A stretch of 64,000 bases of DNA from Eubacteriales bacterium (GCA_030524545.1 JAUNGM010000023.1:1-64000); one strand, 5' to 3'. Shown: positions 1 to 8,994, counted from the first letter of the stretch. The notes: generated by a model from the sequence alone, not told the origin. Translations and numbers: made by a program.

Positions 1-53
1 AAATCTTATCAGAAAGATTCACTTTCCAAAGACACAAGATTTTTTACATCCTC

Positions 54-90
54 AACCGCTGGAGCATGGGGGTTCCATGTACCAGCGGTT
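54..90. other. Long inverted repeat downstream of the DUF2000 gene
   Basis: Nine-base arms at 54-62 and 82-90 (AACCGCTGG/CCAGCGGTT) with a second pairing block inside (CATGG/CCATG). It lies just past the stop codon of the minus-strand DUF2000 gene and could end its transcript, but there is no clear T-run on either strand. It is therefore called only a hairpin. Confidence 0.45.
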
Positions 91-105
91 TGTTGCTGAC
101 TCAGC

Positions 106-528
106 CTATCGCAGCAGTGGCATACTGCCTGTGAGCTTATTGACTTTTTTCTTAGGACCGCAGATGGCAAGACCGAAGTATTGCAGAGTGCTTTCTGACA
201 CGTTCCCCATTTTAGAAATAAATTCATCATAGGTTTTACAACCCTGTGCCAGATCGCTAAAGTCGACCACGGTCAAATCCTGAAAGTCGGGTTGATAGAG
301 CTTCTCACGGATTGCTTTGATGATTTCCGGTGAACCTTTTAAGATTGGTACGGGAAATTCAATGATGCCGAGATGCTCGTTTCCGCTTTGGTCTGTAACA
401 TTCGCGCCAATCACATCCGGCATCTCTTTTCCTAATGTAATCCCCATGATAGCCGCCGTATTTGCGATAATGCCAAGCGGCAGATTTTCGTCAATGACCA
501 TGACGCATTTTTCATTTTGTAAATCCAT
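106..528 (-). CDS. DUF2000 family protein
   Basis: A 140-residue protein of the DUF2000 family, which has a peptidyl-tRNA hydrolase 2-like fold and no settled function. The N-terminus KCVMVIDENLPLGIIANTAA, a central GANVTDQSGNEHLGI block and a CGPKKKVNKLTG C-terminus give a full-length match to what I remember of the family. It is the last gene of a minus-strand unit AraC regulator, EamA exporter, DUF2000; its ATG lies one base from the exporter stop. A fragment of its first codons reappears at 37122-37143 in the damaged second copy of the unit. The function may be tied to whatever the exporter handles, but that is inference from position only. Confidence 0.8.
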   Translation of the reverse strand: MDLQNEKCVMVIDENLPLGIIANTAAIMGITLGKEMPDVIGANVTDQSGNEHLGIIEFPVPILKGSPEIIKAIREKLYQPDFQDLTVVDFSDLAQGCKTYDEFISKMGNVSESTLQYFGLAICGPKKKVNKLTGSMPLLR

Positions 529-529
529 T

Positions 530-1426
530 TCAGATTGCCTCCTGTTTTTGTGTTTTTCCTCTGTATTCAGAAAGGAACAGTCCGATCAGTGCCAGGACCG
601 TACCAATGCCGGACATCACGGTTACTTTTTCTTTCAGGATAAGGGCGGATGTGACAACCGTGATAACCGGAACTAAGTAAATGTAAATGCTTGTTTTGAC
701 AGCGCCCAGAACCTTCACAGCCATGTTCCAGGTAACGAAACAGAGTGCGGATGCACCCAGCCCTAAGAAGATCAGATTCCCTAGATAGACTGGATTTGCA
801 AACCGTTCTGCGCCAATGCGGCAGTCAAACAGGAAGAGTGCAGGTATCATAAATATGATGCCATAAGCGAATACCCGCCTTGTGGTCTGAATGATGTGGT
901 ATCCAAAACCGCTGATTTTCCGGGTGAGTACAGAGTAGCAGGCCCACACGACTGACGCAGCTACGGCCAACAAGTCACCGATGGGATTTAACTGCATCTT
1001 CGCTCCGTTAAAGCTGATTAGGCAGATGCCGACCATCGCAACTACAAATCCGATAAAGAAATTTGCACGCAGCTTTTCTTCCTTTGTGAACAGGTGGGTG
1101 AGCATTGCTGTGAAAAAGGGGGCTATGGAAATGATCACGCCTACATTGGAGGCCATTGTATAAGTCAGGGCAATGTTCTCCAGCAGATAATACAGGCACA
1201 CGCCGCACAGTCCTGCCGCTGCAAAGACAGCTTCCTGCCGTTTGGTAGTGCCTTTCATCCGGTGGGGATAGACGATCAGCAATGCCAGAAATCCCAGGAT
1301 AAACCGGAAGAACAGGATTTCTATCGGTTCAAAATCCACTAACAGCACTTTGGTGGAGATGAAGGTAGTTCCCCATATCAGGATCGTGACCAGTGCCGCC
1401 AGATGCCCGGTTGCTTTTTTACTCAT
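530..1426 (-). CDS. EamA/DMT-family transporter
   Basis: A 298-residue integral membrane protein of the drug/metabolite transporter superfamily, with about ten hydrophobic segments arranged as two EamA halves (roughly residues 8-140 and 155-290). Motifs such as [12 protein letters not shown] near the start and LNPIGDLLAVAASVVWACYSV at the beginning of the second half are typical. It should sit in the cytoplasmic membrane and export a small molecule; the substrate cannot be read from sequence. The start has AAGGAGGAAA upstream and overlaps the end of the AraC gene by 8 bp, so the two are translationally coupled. Truncated copies occur at 33525-33698 and 37144-37491. Confidence 0.9.
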   Translation of the reverse strand: MSKKATGHLAALVTILIWGTTFISTKVLLVDFEPIEILFFRFILGFLALLIVYPHRMKGTTKRQEAVFAAAGLCGVCLYYLLENIALTYTMASNVGVIISIAPFFTAMLTHLFTKEEKLRANFFIGFVVAMVGICLISFNGAKMQLNPIGDLLAVAASVVWACYSVLTRKISGFGYHIIQTTRRVFAYGIIFMIPALFLFDCRIGAERFANPVYLGNLIFLGLGASALCFVTWNMAVKVLGAVKTSIYIYLVPVITVVTSALILKEKVTVMSGIGTVLALIGLFLSEYRGKTQKQEAI

Positions 1427-2252
1427 CCGGCGTTTCCTCCTTCTCTAAAAATATGTCACGGTAAAGGCCTGGAGCCAATCCGATAAATCGGTTGAAATAG
1501 TTCGTGAAATGACTCTGGTCGGAAAAGCCTGTCTGCATGGCCGCCTCTATAGGAGGTACACCCTGTTCCAGAAGTTTCTTTGCTTTGCCAATGCGTATGT
1601 TCTCTAAGTAGCTGTATGGCGTGACACCTTTGGACTTGGTAAAGGCCCTAAGCAGTGTGGATTTGCTAAGACCAGCATAGCGGCAGATCTGATCTAAATA
1701 AATCCGGTCTGCGAAGTGCTGCTCCATAAAATCGCAGGCTTTTTCAATTTCCTCCCGGCATTCCGGGATACAGCTTTCAAAGGGCTGCCCATACTGTTGA
1801 ATCAACAGGGATATGAGGAGCAGCAGGTTTTCTTCTTTGCCGAACTCACAGGAGCCTTTCATGATCTGTTCGTGGAGCGGGTGCAGATAGCAGGTCACTT
1901 CCTCATCGAAGATCACGGTTTTGGAAAAGCCGGGGAGTTCCCTCCTCCCGGTTACTTCTTCTGCCAGGTCCAGCATGACTTCTTTGGTAATATTAAATCC
2001 CCGGTAATCCAGCGTGCCATCATCACTCTGCACACAGGCATGATTATCTCCGGGATTGAAAAGAACGATATCACCTTTTGCTATGGTGTATTCTTGATTA
2101 CGACAGGAGAGGCAGCGTTCCCCGTCCTCAATAAATCCAATCACATAATATTCATGGAAGTGGTTTGGAAATGTCTGCACGATTCCCTCAAAACGGTATG
2201 CCTCAATTCGAAGCTCATCATCATAAACCACCGTCCTTGTTTCTTTCTTCAT
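1419..2252 (-). CDS. AraC-family transcriptional regulator with cupin N-terminus
   Basis: Start placed at the internal ATG at 2252 because AAGGAGG lies 7 bp upstream; an ATG at 2279 is less well supported. The 277-residue protein has an AraC-type cupin ligand domain (about residues 10-85, with the [14 protein letters not shown] stretch) and a double helix-turn-helix at about 175-255 ([19 protein letters not shown] and [12 protein letters not shown]). It probably regulates the exporter gene it overlaps. A near-identical second copy lies at 37484-38317. The unit faces away from the gene at 2395. Confidence 0.9.
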   Translation of the reverse strand: MKKETRTVVYDDELRIEAYRFEGIVQTFPNHFHEYYVIGFIEDGERCLSCRNQEYTIAKGDIVLFNPGDNHACVQSDDGTLDYRGFNITKEVMLDLAEEVTGRRELPGFSKTVIFDEEVTCYLHPLHEQIMKGSCEFGKEENLLLLISLLIQQYGQPFESCIPECREEIEKACDFMEQHFADRIYLDQICRYAGLSKSTLLRAFTKSKGVTPYSYLENIRIGKAKKLLEQGVPPIEAAMQTGFSDQSHFTNYFNRFIGLAPGLYRDIFLEKEETPDE

Positions 2253-2394
2253 GTTCGTTCCCTCCTTGCTGTCCTTCATTGTAGCATTTCAAAATGCAAA
2301 AGGCTTGTAAAATATCTTCATTTTTCACGGCTCACTGGATTGCAGCCTTTGGATATGGTATGCTATAAGCAATTAAACTGGCGGAGGTACGGGT

Positions 2395-2667
2395 ATGGAA
2401 GAACAGCAGAATCCATTGACTTATGAAATCATCAAAGCAGCGGTTGCCGGGGAGAAATGGGCAACGGAAAAGGTCATTGCACACTACGATTCTTATATTG
2501 AGGAACTTGCCACAGTGAAAGAGAGGCAGCCGGATGGCAGCGTGAGAACCTATGTGGACGAGGATATGAAACAATCCATTATTCTGAACTTGCTGGAGAA
2601 GATACCAGACTTCCCTTTGGAGGAAGCGGAGAGGATAGAAGAAGGAGAAACAGATGAGGGGATATAA
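2395..2667 (+). CDS. Conjugative-element HTH_16 protein
   Basis: A 90-residue protein resembling the small helix-turn-helix (HTH_16) proteins of Tn916-like conjugative transposons: NPLTYEIIKAAVAGEKWATE, then HYDSYIEELAT, then DEDMKQSIILNLLEKIP. In those elements it lies near the sigma-like regulator and shortly before the excisionase and integrase. Here neither follows, so this is a stranded piece of an integrated element. GGCGGAGGT precedes the ATG. Its presence marks the left part of the window as a mobile-element graveyard. Confidence 0.75.
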   Translation: MEEQQNPLTYEIIKAAVAGEKWATEKVIAHYDSYIEELATVKERQPDGSVRTYVDEDMKQSIILNLLEKIPDFPLEEAERIEEGETDEGI

Positions 2668-2965
2668 TACTTGCGTATAGTGGTGTCTGATTTTACGAAG
2701 TATCGGGCTTGAAAACGGTTCGATGGTACATTATGTGGTGGAAAAGCCTGGCTCATGCAGAAATCAGAGTACATAAAATTTGTGTGTTTCTTGGACGAAC
2801 GGTTCATACTCATGGAAAAATCAAAGGGTGGGGTAAACTTCTGAAAAAGAAGCCCCCACCTTTTCGCATAACTAAGAGGGTGTCAGAACTTTTCCGCAAA
2901 ACGGAAAATGAGGTTGTACCTTTTCGCAAAAGAGGATTTGAGGCAAATCCGCCGTGGACTCTTTG
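2668..2965. other. Gene-free stretch with decayed coding traces
   Basis: Apart from the terminator at 2826-2864 I see no intact gene. Around 2711-2780 a short plus-strand frame (ENGSMVHYVVEKPG) looks like the C-terminal scrap of a longer protein I cannot name. The sequence GGTGGGGTAAACT near 2827 also occurs near 26252, suggesting a shared mobile-element origin. Confidence 0.4.
2826..2864 (+). terminator. Rho-independent terminator
   Basis: GGTGGGG (2827-2833) pairs with CCCCACC (2854-2860), with an inner CTTCT/AGAAG stem, followed by TTTT. It separates the HTH gene from the regulator module promoter. Confidence 0.75.
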
Positions 2966-2994
2966 TTGAGAAAAATGCAGAGTTACGGTATAAT
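2966..2994 (+). promoter_or_regulatory. Sigma-A promoter of regulator/ABC module 1
   Basis: TTGAGA (2966-2971), 17 bp, TATAAT (2989-2994), 35 bp upstream of the LytTR start. Almost the same promoter, including the GAGTTACG(G/A) spacer end, stands before the other two modules at 50669 and 57983. Confidence 0.85.
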
Positions 2995-3028
2995 GTTACC
3001 TGGATATTTATGCTTTGAGGTGACAACG

Positions 3029-3736
3029 ATGCTACATATAGCGATATGCGATGATGAACAGGATTTTGTTCAGCGTTTGAAAACGATGTTAAACCAGTAT
3101 GCTGATGAGATTGGAGAAGAAATAAAGGTAACCGTTTATTACGATGGGCTGGACCTGATTGAAGAATACGATACAACCATTGATCTGATTTTTTTGGATA
3201 TTCAGATGAATGGTGTAGATGGACTAAAAGCTGCCGAACAGATTCGAAAAAAGGATGAGAATGTTGGCATTATCTTTTTAACTTCTTTAAAGCAATATGC
3301 GCTGGAAGGATACAAGTATCAGGCTGTCAATTATATTGTAAAGCCGATGAAATATATCCGGCTGAAAGTGGAGCTGAACCGCTGGAAGGAAAAGTACCGG
3401 AAGAAAAATCCATACGTTGTTGTGAGAAATGATAATGGTTCCTTTAAAATTGATTTGAGTACGCTCCACTATGCGGAAACATACAAGAGGAATCTTTTGC
3501 TACATACAGACGGAAAAGACATTATTTGTTATAAAAATATGAAAGAGTTGGAGAAAGAACTGGAACCGTATGGATTTTTCCGCTGCCATACAGGATTTCT
3601 GGTCAACATGGCATTTGTGAAGCGGGTGGAGAAGCTGGATGTGGAATTGACTTCGGGAGAAGTTGTGTATGTCAGTAAGCCTAAGAAGAAAGAATTTATG
3701 GAAGCATTAGCTGGATTTTGGGGGAGAACATTGTGA
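3029..3736 (+). CDS. LytTR-family response regulator (module 1)
   Basis: A 235-residue AgrA/ComE-type regulator. The receiver domain (1-120) has acidic D8-D9, the phosphoacceptor D57 in LIFLDIQMNG, and the conserved lysine in YIVKPMKY. The LytTR DNA-binding domain follows (about 130-230, RCHTGFLVNM). The ATG at 3029 is chosen over an upstream ATG at 2954 because GAGG lies 8 bp before it, the promoter sits at 2966-2994, and the paralogue at 50732 starts at the same place. It is coupled to the kinase gene by a GTGA overlap and likely controls the ABC transporter genes downstream. Confidence 0.93.
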   Translation: MLHIAICDDEQDFVQRLKTMLNQYADEIGEEIKVTVYYDGLDLIEEYDTTIDLIFLDIQMNGVDGLKAAEQIRKKDENVGIIFLTSLKQYALEGYKYQAVNYIVKPMKYIRLKVELNRWKEKYRKKNPYVVVRNDNGSFKIDLSTLHYAETYKRNLLLHTDGKDIICYKNMKELEKELEPYGFFRCHTGFLVNMAFVKRVEKLDVELTSGEVVYVSKPKKKEFMEALAGFWGRTL

Positions 3737-5055
3737 GTACCGATTTGGGAATGGTAATACTGGATATTGTATGCACATTTTGGGAAAGCGCAATGTTTGT
3801 CTATCTTGTCCATGCATTCATAAAAAAGAAATCTTCCATAAAAGTAGACATGGTGATGATGTGCATATTTGTTGTATCAGCAGAAATTGCAACCTTTGCG
3901 GGTTCCAATGTATTACTGAAAATGATGCTGTTGATGTTATGCTGTTCTGTGAGCGGGATCTTTATTTACAGGGATAAGATTCAGTTTTTAGAAATGCTTC
4001 TTGCGTTTAGTGCATTTGCATTTATGCAAACAGGAGTAGAAGCGCTTGTAAGTACCGCATATGAACTGTTCAGGGCTGAATTTCGCTATGAAGGTTTGCA
4101 GTCTATTTTTCATCAATGGCAATGGTATATTATTTCGCATCTTCCTACCAGTATTATGATCCTGTTGATCGGGCAATTTTTGCTCCGGTTGCAAAAGGAT
4201 ATTACAGTGCGTGAAAAGGTTGTTTTGACATTGATGTTTTATGGTTTAATGGTGCTATTGATTGGCATACCGGCGAATCCAACGGGACACACATTTCTAT
4301 ATAAAATGGGAATGGTTGCCGGAATTGTTATTCTGGCGATAGTAGTTTTGCTATTGATATTGTATTTTAACGAGAGCACTACAACCAGGTTAAAACAACA
4401 AAGGGAAGAACACCAGCTTCAGGAATTGCAAATGCAGTATCAATATTATAATGGGCGGCTTAAGGAGGAACAACGGGTACGCCAGGTATACCATGATATG
4501 AAAAACCATCTGCTTATTTTACAATCGCAGTTATCCAGGTTGTCCGGGACACAGGAAGATGAAAAGGAAAGGAAAGAGACAGAGGCGATGATTACATCTT
4601 TACAGAATCAGATCTCAGATTACGAAGAGTATTATGAGACAGGGAATGCTTTTCTTGATGTGATTCTGAGGGATAAGATGAAAAAAGCGCGTGAAAGGCA
4701 GATAGATTTTCATGCAGAAATCGACTTTTCGGAGGGGAATTTTATCGATGGTCTGGATATCAGCACTATTTTTGGAAATGCATTGGACAATGCGATAGAA
4801 GCCTGTGAGAAAATAGCCGAGGATGAGAGGTTTATCACAGTTAAGGTTGGTATCAAGAATCAGTTTTTGCTTATTCAGGTAGATAATAGTGCAGAGGAAA
4901 ATAATGAAGCAGGCTATACAACAAAAGAGGATGGTTTCCTGCACGGATTTGGGAAAAAGAATATCCAGCGGGCGGTTGAAAAATATCATGGGCATTGTAA
5001 GTGGTCCTTTGAGCAGGGTGTATATTCATTGTCTATCCTGATACCCTTGCCATAA
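3733..5055 (+). CDS. GHKL sensor histidine kinase, AgrC-like (module 1)
   Basis: A 440-residue membrane kinase. The GTG at 3733 overlaps the regulator stop as GTGA and has GGGGGAG upstream. The first ~215 residues contain about six hydrophobic segments (a peptide-sensor type membrane domain), then a coiled-coil linker, the phospho-accepting histidine H254 in VYHDMKNHL, and a GHKL ATPase domain with NALDNAIEA and GFGKKN motifs. This layout matches kinases of the AgrC/VirS class that pair with LytTR regulators. Partner: the gene at 3029. The signal sensed is unknown; an antimicrobial or quorum peptide is a reasonable guess from the neighbouring BceAB-like transporter. Confidence 0.92.
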   Translation: MSTDLGMVILDIVCTFWESAMFVYLVHAFIKKKSSIKVDMVMMCIFVVSAEIATFAGSNVLLKMMLLMLCCSVSGIFIYRDKIQFLEMLLAFSAFAFMQTGVEALVSTAYELFRAEFRYEGLQSIFHQWQWYIISHLPTSIMILLIGQFLLRLQKDITVREKVVLTLMFYGLMVLLIGIPANPTGHTFLYKMGMVAGIVILAIVVLLLILYFNESTTTRLKQQREEHQLQELQMQYQYYNGRLKEEQRVRQVYHDMKNHLLILQSQLSRLSGTQEDEKERKETEAMITSLQNQISDYEEYYETGNAFLDVILRDKMKKARERQIDFHAEIDFSEGNFIDGLDISTIFGNALDNAIEACEKIAEDERFITVKVGIKNQFLLIQVDNSAEENNEAGYTTKEDGFLHGFGKKNIQRAVEKYHGHCKWSFEQGVYSLSILIPLP

Positions 5056-5082
5056 TAACAATAGAATAGCGGGATTATAGAT

Positions 5083-5126
5083 AAGCTATACACAGTTTGA
5101 ATGGAGCTGTGTATGGCTTTTCTTTT
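5083..5126 (+). terminator. Rho-independent terminator after the kinase gene
   Basis: AGCTATACACAG (5084-5095) pairs with CTGTGTATGGCT (5107-5118), followed by TTTCTTTTG. The ABC genes downstream therefore need their own promoter, which fits a regulator controlling them. Confidence 0.8.
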
Positions 5127-5278
5127 GTTGCACAGTCAATTTAAGCATTGTGGAGGTCAAGAAACGCGCCCAATATTGAGATTCTCTGAAAAGAAAATAT
5201 ACTGGAAGTGTCAGAACTAAAAAGCTATATTTGCAAAGGTTTATTTGCACTACTAAAAGAAATCAGGAGGAAGATCAT

Positions 5279-5944
5279 ATGAGTATTTTAGCGGCAAGAG
5301 AGCTAAAAAAATATTATGGGCAAGAAGATAATCTCACAAAGGCGCTGGACGGAGTAAGTCTGGATATTGAGCAGGGAGAATTCGTTGCTATTATTGGGGC
5401 AAGCGGAAGTGGAAAGTCTACACTTTTAAACATGATTAGCGGCCTGGACATACCAACATCCGGAGCGGTGGCAATTGACGGACAGGAAATTGATCATCTG
5501 TCTCCGGATGAGTTGACCGTATTTCGCAGAAAAAATATCGGGTTCATCTTTCAGAATTATAACCTGATTCCGGTACTGAATGTATTGGAGAATATTACGC
5601 TGCCGATTGAATTGGATGGGAAAGAACCCGACCAGCAATTTGTAAAAGAGATCGTTGAACTGCTCGGCCTGAAAGAAAAAATGTATAAAATGCCATCGCA
5701 GCTTTCCGGCGGACAGCAGCAGAGAGTGGCGATTGCAAGAGCGCTGGCCAGTAAGCCATCCATCATCCTCGCAGATGAACCGACAGGCAACCTCGATTCA
5801 GAAACCAGTGAGGAAGTGCTGCGGCTATTGCAGATGACCAGCAAGAAGTACCATCAGACGATTGTGATGATCACACATGATCCGCATATTGCAGAAAAGG
5901 CAGACCGCATGATCCGGATTGGTGATGGAAAGATAATTGCATAG
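5279..5944 (+). CDS. ABC transporter ATP-binding protein (module 1)
   Basis: A 221-residue ATPase of the MacB/BceA/LolD type. Walker A is GASGSGKST, the Q-loop is in FIFQNYNLIP, the signature is LSGGQQQRV and Walker B is [11 protein letters not shown]. The ATG at 5279 follows AGGAGGAAGATC; an earlier in-frame start at 5231 lacks a ribosome site. It energises the FtsX-type permease that follows 11 bp later. Such transporters remove or sense bacitracin-like and lantibiotic peptides; because this copy's permease is broken, the ATPase is probably an orphan. Confidence 0.93.
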   Translation: MSILAARELKKYYGQEDNLTKALDGVSLDIEQGEFVAIIGASGSGKSTLLNMISGLDIPTSGAVAIDGQEIDHLSPDELTVFRRKNIGFIFQNYNLIPVLNVLENITLPIELDGKEPDQQFVKEIVELLGLKEKMYKMPSQLSGGQQQRVAIARALASKPSIILADEPTGNLDSETSEEVLRLLQMTSKKYHQTIVMITHDPHIAEKADRMIRIGDGKIIA

Positions 5945-5955
5945 GAGGTTGAATC

Positions 5956-8240
5956 ATGCAGACAAAGAAACAAGTGCAGCAAAAAGCCATAGAACGTCTG
6001 GTATGGCGAAATATCAGTAAAAATCGTACCCGTAACCTTGTGCTGGTATTGGCTGTCATGTTGGTGGCCGTTCTGATGACGGTTATGTTTGGCGCAGGTA
6101 TCAGTGTGGCAGAAAATATGCAGCAGGCAGATTTGAGGATGAAAGGAAGTACAGCAAATGCATTTTTAGTGAGTGCAACTTCCGAAGATATGGAAAAAAT
6201 AGCAGACCTGGAAGAAGTCAGTGAAATGGGATGGCAGCAGTTTGTGGCTGTTGCAGATATTGATGAGGAGATTGCAAACAAACATCAGGTGGTTATGACG
6301 GCTTATGATCAGACAGAATGGGAAAAGCATATTTTGCCTACAGTATCGAATGTGACAGGCAGTTATCCGCAAGATGAGAATGAAGTCATGCTGTCGGAGT
6401 GGACACTGGATAAACTGGGAATCGATCAGGCTGAGATTGGAATGACCATCCCCATTCGTTTTACAACATTGGCTGGTGAAACAACGGAGCAGGATTTTAT
6501 CCTTACTGGCTATTATAAAGATTATATTTATACGCCCGGTTCTACTCCGAACAGTGGAAATACAATGTCAGCAAACCAGTTTTACTTTAATCAGGGAAGC
6601 AGCCAGAGGGCGGCAGGAAATATTGTGGTATCCGGGGAATTTGCGGAAACCTATGGGTCAAGTGAAGGCTTTATGGCGAGCTGGCTGATTGATAACAGAC
6701 TGGATGCAAATGAAGCATTGGAACTCATGTATCAGACAATCGGAAAGCATGGGGTTACGGTTATTGGCTTGACAAAAGATCTGGCAAGATCTCTTTCCGT
6801 AGCAATGCTTCCGATCGCCTGCATCATTTTGATTATGATTAGTGGTTATCTCCTGATCTATAATGTCGTGAACATTTCTGTATTACAGGAGATGCATATG
6901 TATGGACAGTTAAAAACTTTGGGAGCAACTACAAAACAACTCAGGGGCATTGTCAGGAAACAGGCGAATCTTGTAGCATTGATTGGAATCCCCTTGGGGA
7001 TGGCCGTTGGCACCGTTTTTGCTGTTATTGTGATACCTGGATTTTTGCAGGGAATCATGGAAGGAAACGGATACGGAGATGCGCTTGGCTTTGAAGTGAA
7101 AATTTCTCCGCTTATTTATATTTTTACCGCTGTTTTTGCCTATTTTACAGTAAGTGTCAGCTGCAGAAAACCGTCAAGGATGGCTGCAAAGGTTTCTCCA
7201 GTTGAAGCATTGAAGTTTGTAGAAGGAACGGACAAGGTAAAAGAGCATCACAGCAGTGGCGGTGGAAAACTTTATCGTATGGCTTATCGAAACGTATTCC
7301 GCAGCAAGAAACGCGCAATGGTTACTCTTGCCTCTCTCTTCTTTGGCCTTTTAATCTATTTGGTGGTAAGTACCTGTACTTATGGAGTAGATTATTCAGA
7401 AAAATACCGGAGGGAGTAGCCGGACAATTTTATCCTTACAAATTTGAGTTTTCAAACGGATGACGTCAGCACGATTGAAAATCTATTTGATGAAGAAATA
7501 ATAGAAGAAATCAGGAATATGGAAGGTGTGCAGGAGGTTTTTGCTGATTATGTAGAACCTGCATTGTTTTTAGAAGCGGATAAAACGCTTACTCCATATA
7601 TCACGGAACAATCTATGTACAGAGGCACAACAGAAGAAGTGGTATCCGGGGACTTTCAGGCAACGGCAATCGGTCTTCCGATAGAAAAGCTGATGGATTT
7701 TTCTTATGAAAGCACCTTAAGCGAAGAAGAGATTCAGGAAGGATTGCAAAATGGAACCGGTATTTTTCTGGTCGATAACGGAATGTGTGATTATCAGAAG
7801 GCTTCAGGAACGGAGATCAGTGTAACAGACCGTTTGAATACAAAAGAGTCTGTGCAGTACGAGATTTTAGGGATTCTTCCAGTGTTTTCAGAAGAAGGGA
7901 GCTATAGCAAATCACCAGCAGGATATGGATTTGTAAATGGAGATAACGCTACGTCCTTTTATACTTCTGTTTCTGGCATTGAAAGACTTGCGGAAAATCC
8001 CAGAGTGCAGACTGTACGGATTGAATCGGATGACAGGATGGATGTGGAAATCACTAATCAATTAGCAGACCTGTTTGCCGACACAGACGCCGTCACCATA
8101 GACTCTCAGTTGGAAATGAAAGCATCGGTGGATAACGGAATCGGTACGATACAGGCTGTTGGAAAAACATTTGCTGTATTCTTGATCGGAATGGGGCTGC
8201 TTAATTTTATCAATGTTATATGCATGAGAACAGACCGCTT
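5956..8240 (+). pseudogene. FtsX/BceB-type ABC permease, interrupted by TAG and 3'-truncated (module 1)
   Basis: Starts as a normal MacB/FtsX permease (first ~487 residues: N-terminal membrane helix, extracellular domain, three-helix FtsX block with MYGQLKTLGATTKQL). A TAG at 7417-7419 interrupts it; the same frame stays open with coherent permease sequence from 7420 on (about 270 residues to GKTFAVFLIGMGLLNFINV). Near 8230-8240 homology to the paralogues at 53586 and 60509 ends and mobile-element sequence begins, so the last ~90 residues with the final two membrane helices are missing. The ORF nominally ends at 8364 in foreign sequence. A reversion of TAG would not restore function because the C-terminus is gone. 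Confidence 0.88.
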
Positions 8241-8378
8241 GGGATTCCAGCGGCACGGTACTTTGAGACCTGCGCCGAGGGGTATCGGGCTTTCCGATTT
8301 GACCAGACAAAGCTGGCAGAGGCTTATACCAACAGCAGAGAGGAGGAATTGTCATGGGATGTAAGACAGCAGTATTAA
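8238..8378 (+). pseudogene. C-terminal scrap of an unidentified mobile-element protein
   Basis: Frame with RYFETCAEGYRAFRFDQTK and stop at 8376-8378, overlapping the start of the small cysteine protein. It looks coding and lies in the position of a conjugative-element gene, but I do not recognise the family. It is joined directly to the broken permease. Confidence 0.4.
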
Positions 8379-8445
8379 GAATCTGTCCTAAATGCAGGAA
8401 ACCATACCGGGGTGTTCCGGCTCTTTCGAGGGCCGACAATACCAT
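8354..8445 (+). pseudogene. N-terminal fragment of a small zinc-ribbon conjugative-element protein
   Basis: ATG at 8354 behind GAGGAGGAATT. The thirty residues with ICPKCRKPYRG and ALSRADN match the start of a short cysteine-rich protein common in Firmicutes conjugative elements, whose second half normally carries ICPDCGTREAL. Here it breaks after SRADNT and runs into the reversed 3' end of a truncated toxin gene, a clear recombination junction at about 8443-8447. Confidence 0.55.
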
Positions 8446-8690
8446 TTCCCTAAAACAATTTTCGTACATTTTTTGTACTTTTTAAGCTGGCTGTTATAGA
8501 TTTTCTGGTATTTGGCATATTGGGAGCTTACAGGAACCATCCAGAAAATTTCAGGATGCCGTGTGTCCTGTATCGCAAGATAGTGGGGACGATAGTTACC
8601 GTCTTCTTTATTGGACATCAAGGTGCTGTCCTGTATTTCTTCAAAAAAGGTATCTTTTATGTGATAGTAAAATCCGCATTGTATTTTCAT
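8388..8690 (-). pseudogene. Type III toxin (CptN/ToxN-like), C-terminally truncated
   Basis: Reads leftwards from ATG at 8690 with AAGGAG upstream. About 82 genuine residues (FYYHIKDTFFEEI, NYRPHYLAI, FWMVPVSSQYAKYQKIYN, KYKKCTKIVLG) match the ToxN/AbiQ-like endoribonuclease superfamily, closest in my memory to CptN toxins of Coprococcus-type CptIN loci. From ~8447 on the frame is foreign, and the second half of the ~150-residue toxin is missing. Its neighbours on the same strand, a repeat RNA and terminator, are exactly the parts of a type III toxin-antitoxin locus. It is surely inactive as an RNase unless the lost half is dispensable. Confidence 0.75.
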
Positions 8691-8703
8691 AAATCTCCTT
8701 AAT

Positions 8704-8730
8704 AAAAATCCCCACCACGAAGGTGGGGAT
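8704..8730 (-). terminator. Terminator between antitoxin RNA and toxin
   Basis: Reading leftwards, ATCCCCACC (8730-8722) pairs with GGTGGGGAT (8716-8708), followed by TTTTT. In type III systems such a leaky terminator sets the excess of antitoxin RNA over toxin mRNA. Confidence 0.85.
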
Positions 8731-8734
8731 AAGA

Positions 8735-8832
8735 TGTTCATACCGAATAATTTATAATCGCACCATCGGTAAGCGAAAACATTTAACGCACTGAATAATT
8801 TATACCCCGCACCATCAGTAAGCGGCAAAATT
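8735..8832 (-). ncRNA. Type III antitoxin RNA: two tandem repeats
   Basis: Read leftwards, two imperfect repeats of about 47-49 nt. Each contains CGCTTAC(T/C)GATGGTGCG followed by TATAAATTATTC(A/G)GT, and they differ by small gaps and substitutions. They lie between a strong minus-strand promoter and the terminator that precedes the truncated toxin. In ToxIN-like systems each repeat folds into a pseudoknot that binds and blocks the toxin. Confidence 0.75.
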
Positions 8833-8844
8833 TTCCGTATTTTT

Positions 8845-8873
8845 ATTATATGCAATATCCAGAAAAAGTACAA
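8845..8873 (-). promoter_or_regulatory. Promoter of the type III antitoxin RNA
   Basis: On the minus strand TTGTAC (8873-8868), 17 bp, TATAAT (8850-8845). Transcription would begin near 8838 and run into the repeats. Confidence 0.8.
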
Positions 8874-8931
8874 TAGGAATTTTGTTAAAAATTGATGAAA
8901 AAAATATTGGCGGTTTTGGGCTGTTACATAG

Positions 8932-8994
8932 GCACTTGTCATAGCGGCAGGTGTTTTTTCATGTTGTATGGGAGCCAGTGATAGCTCTTTTTTT
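8932..8994 (+). terminator. Tandem terminator hairpins before the tape-measure gene (copy 1)
   Basis: Hairpin 1: CACTTG/CAGGTG then TTTTTT (to 8958). Hairpin 2: GAGCCA/TAGCTC then seven Ts (8972-8994). The same pair occurs at 19983-20045, and the first hairpin again at 44838. In the phage it probably shields the tape-measure gene from upstream transcription. Confidence 0.65.

Noticed and set aside
8388..8942. 184-residue minus-strand ORF beginning at 8942
   Set aside because: Its first half reads through the promoter, antitoxin repeats and terminator of the type III locus; the real toxin start is 8690 with a strong ribosome site.
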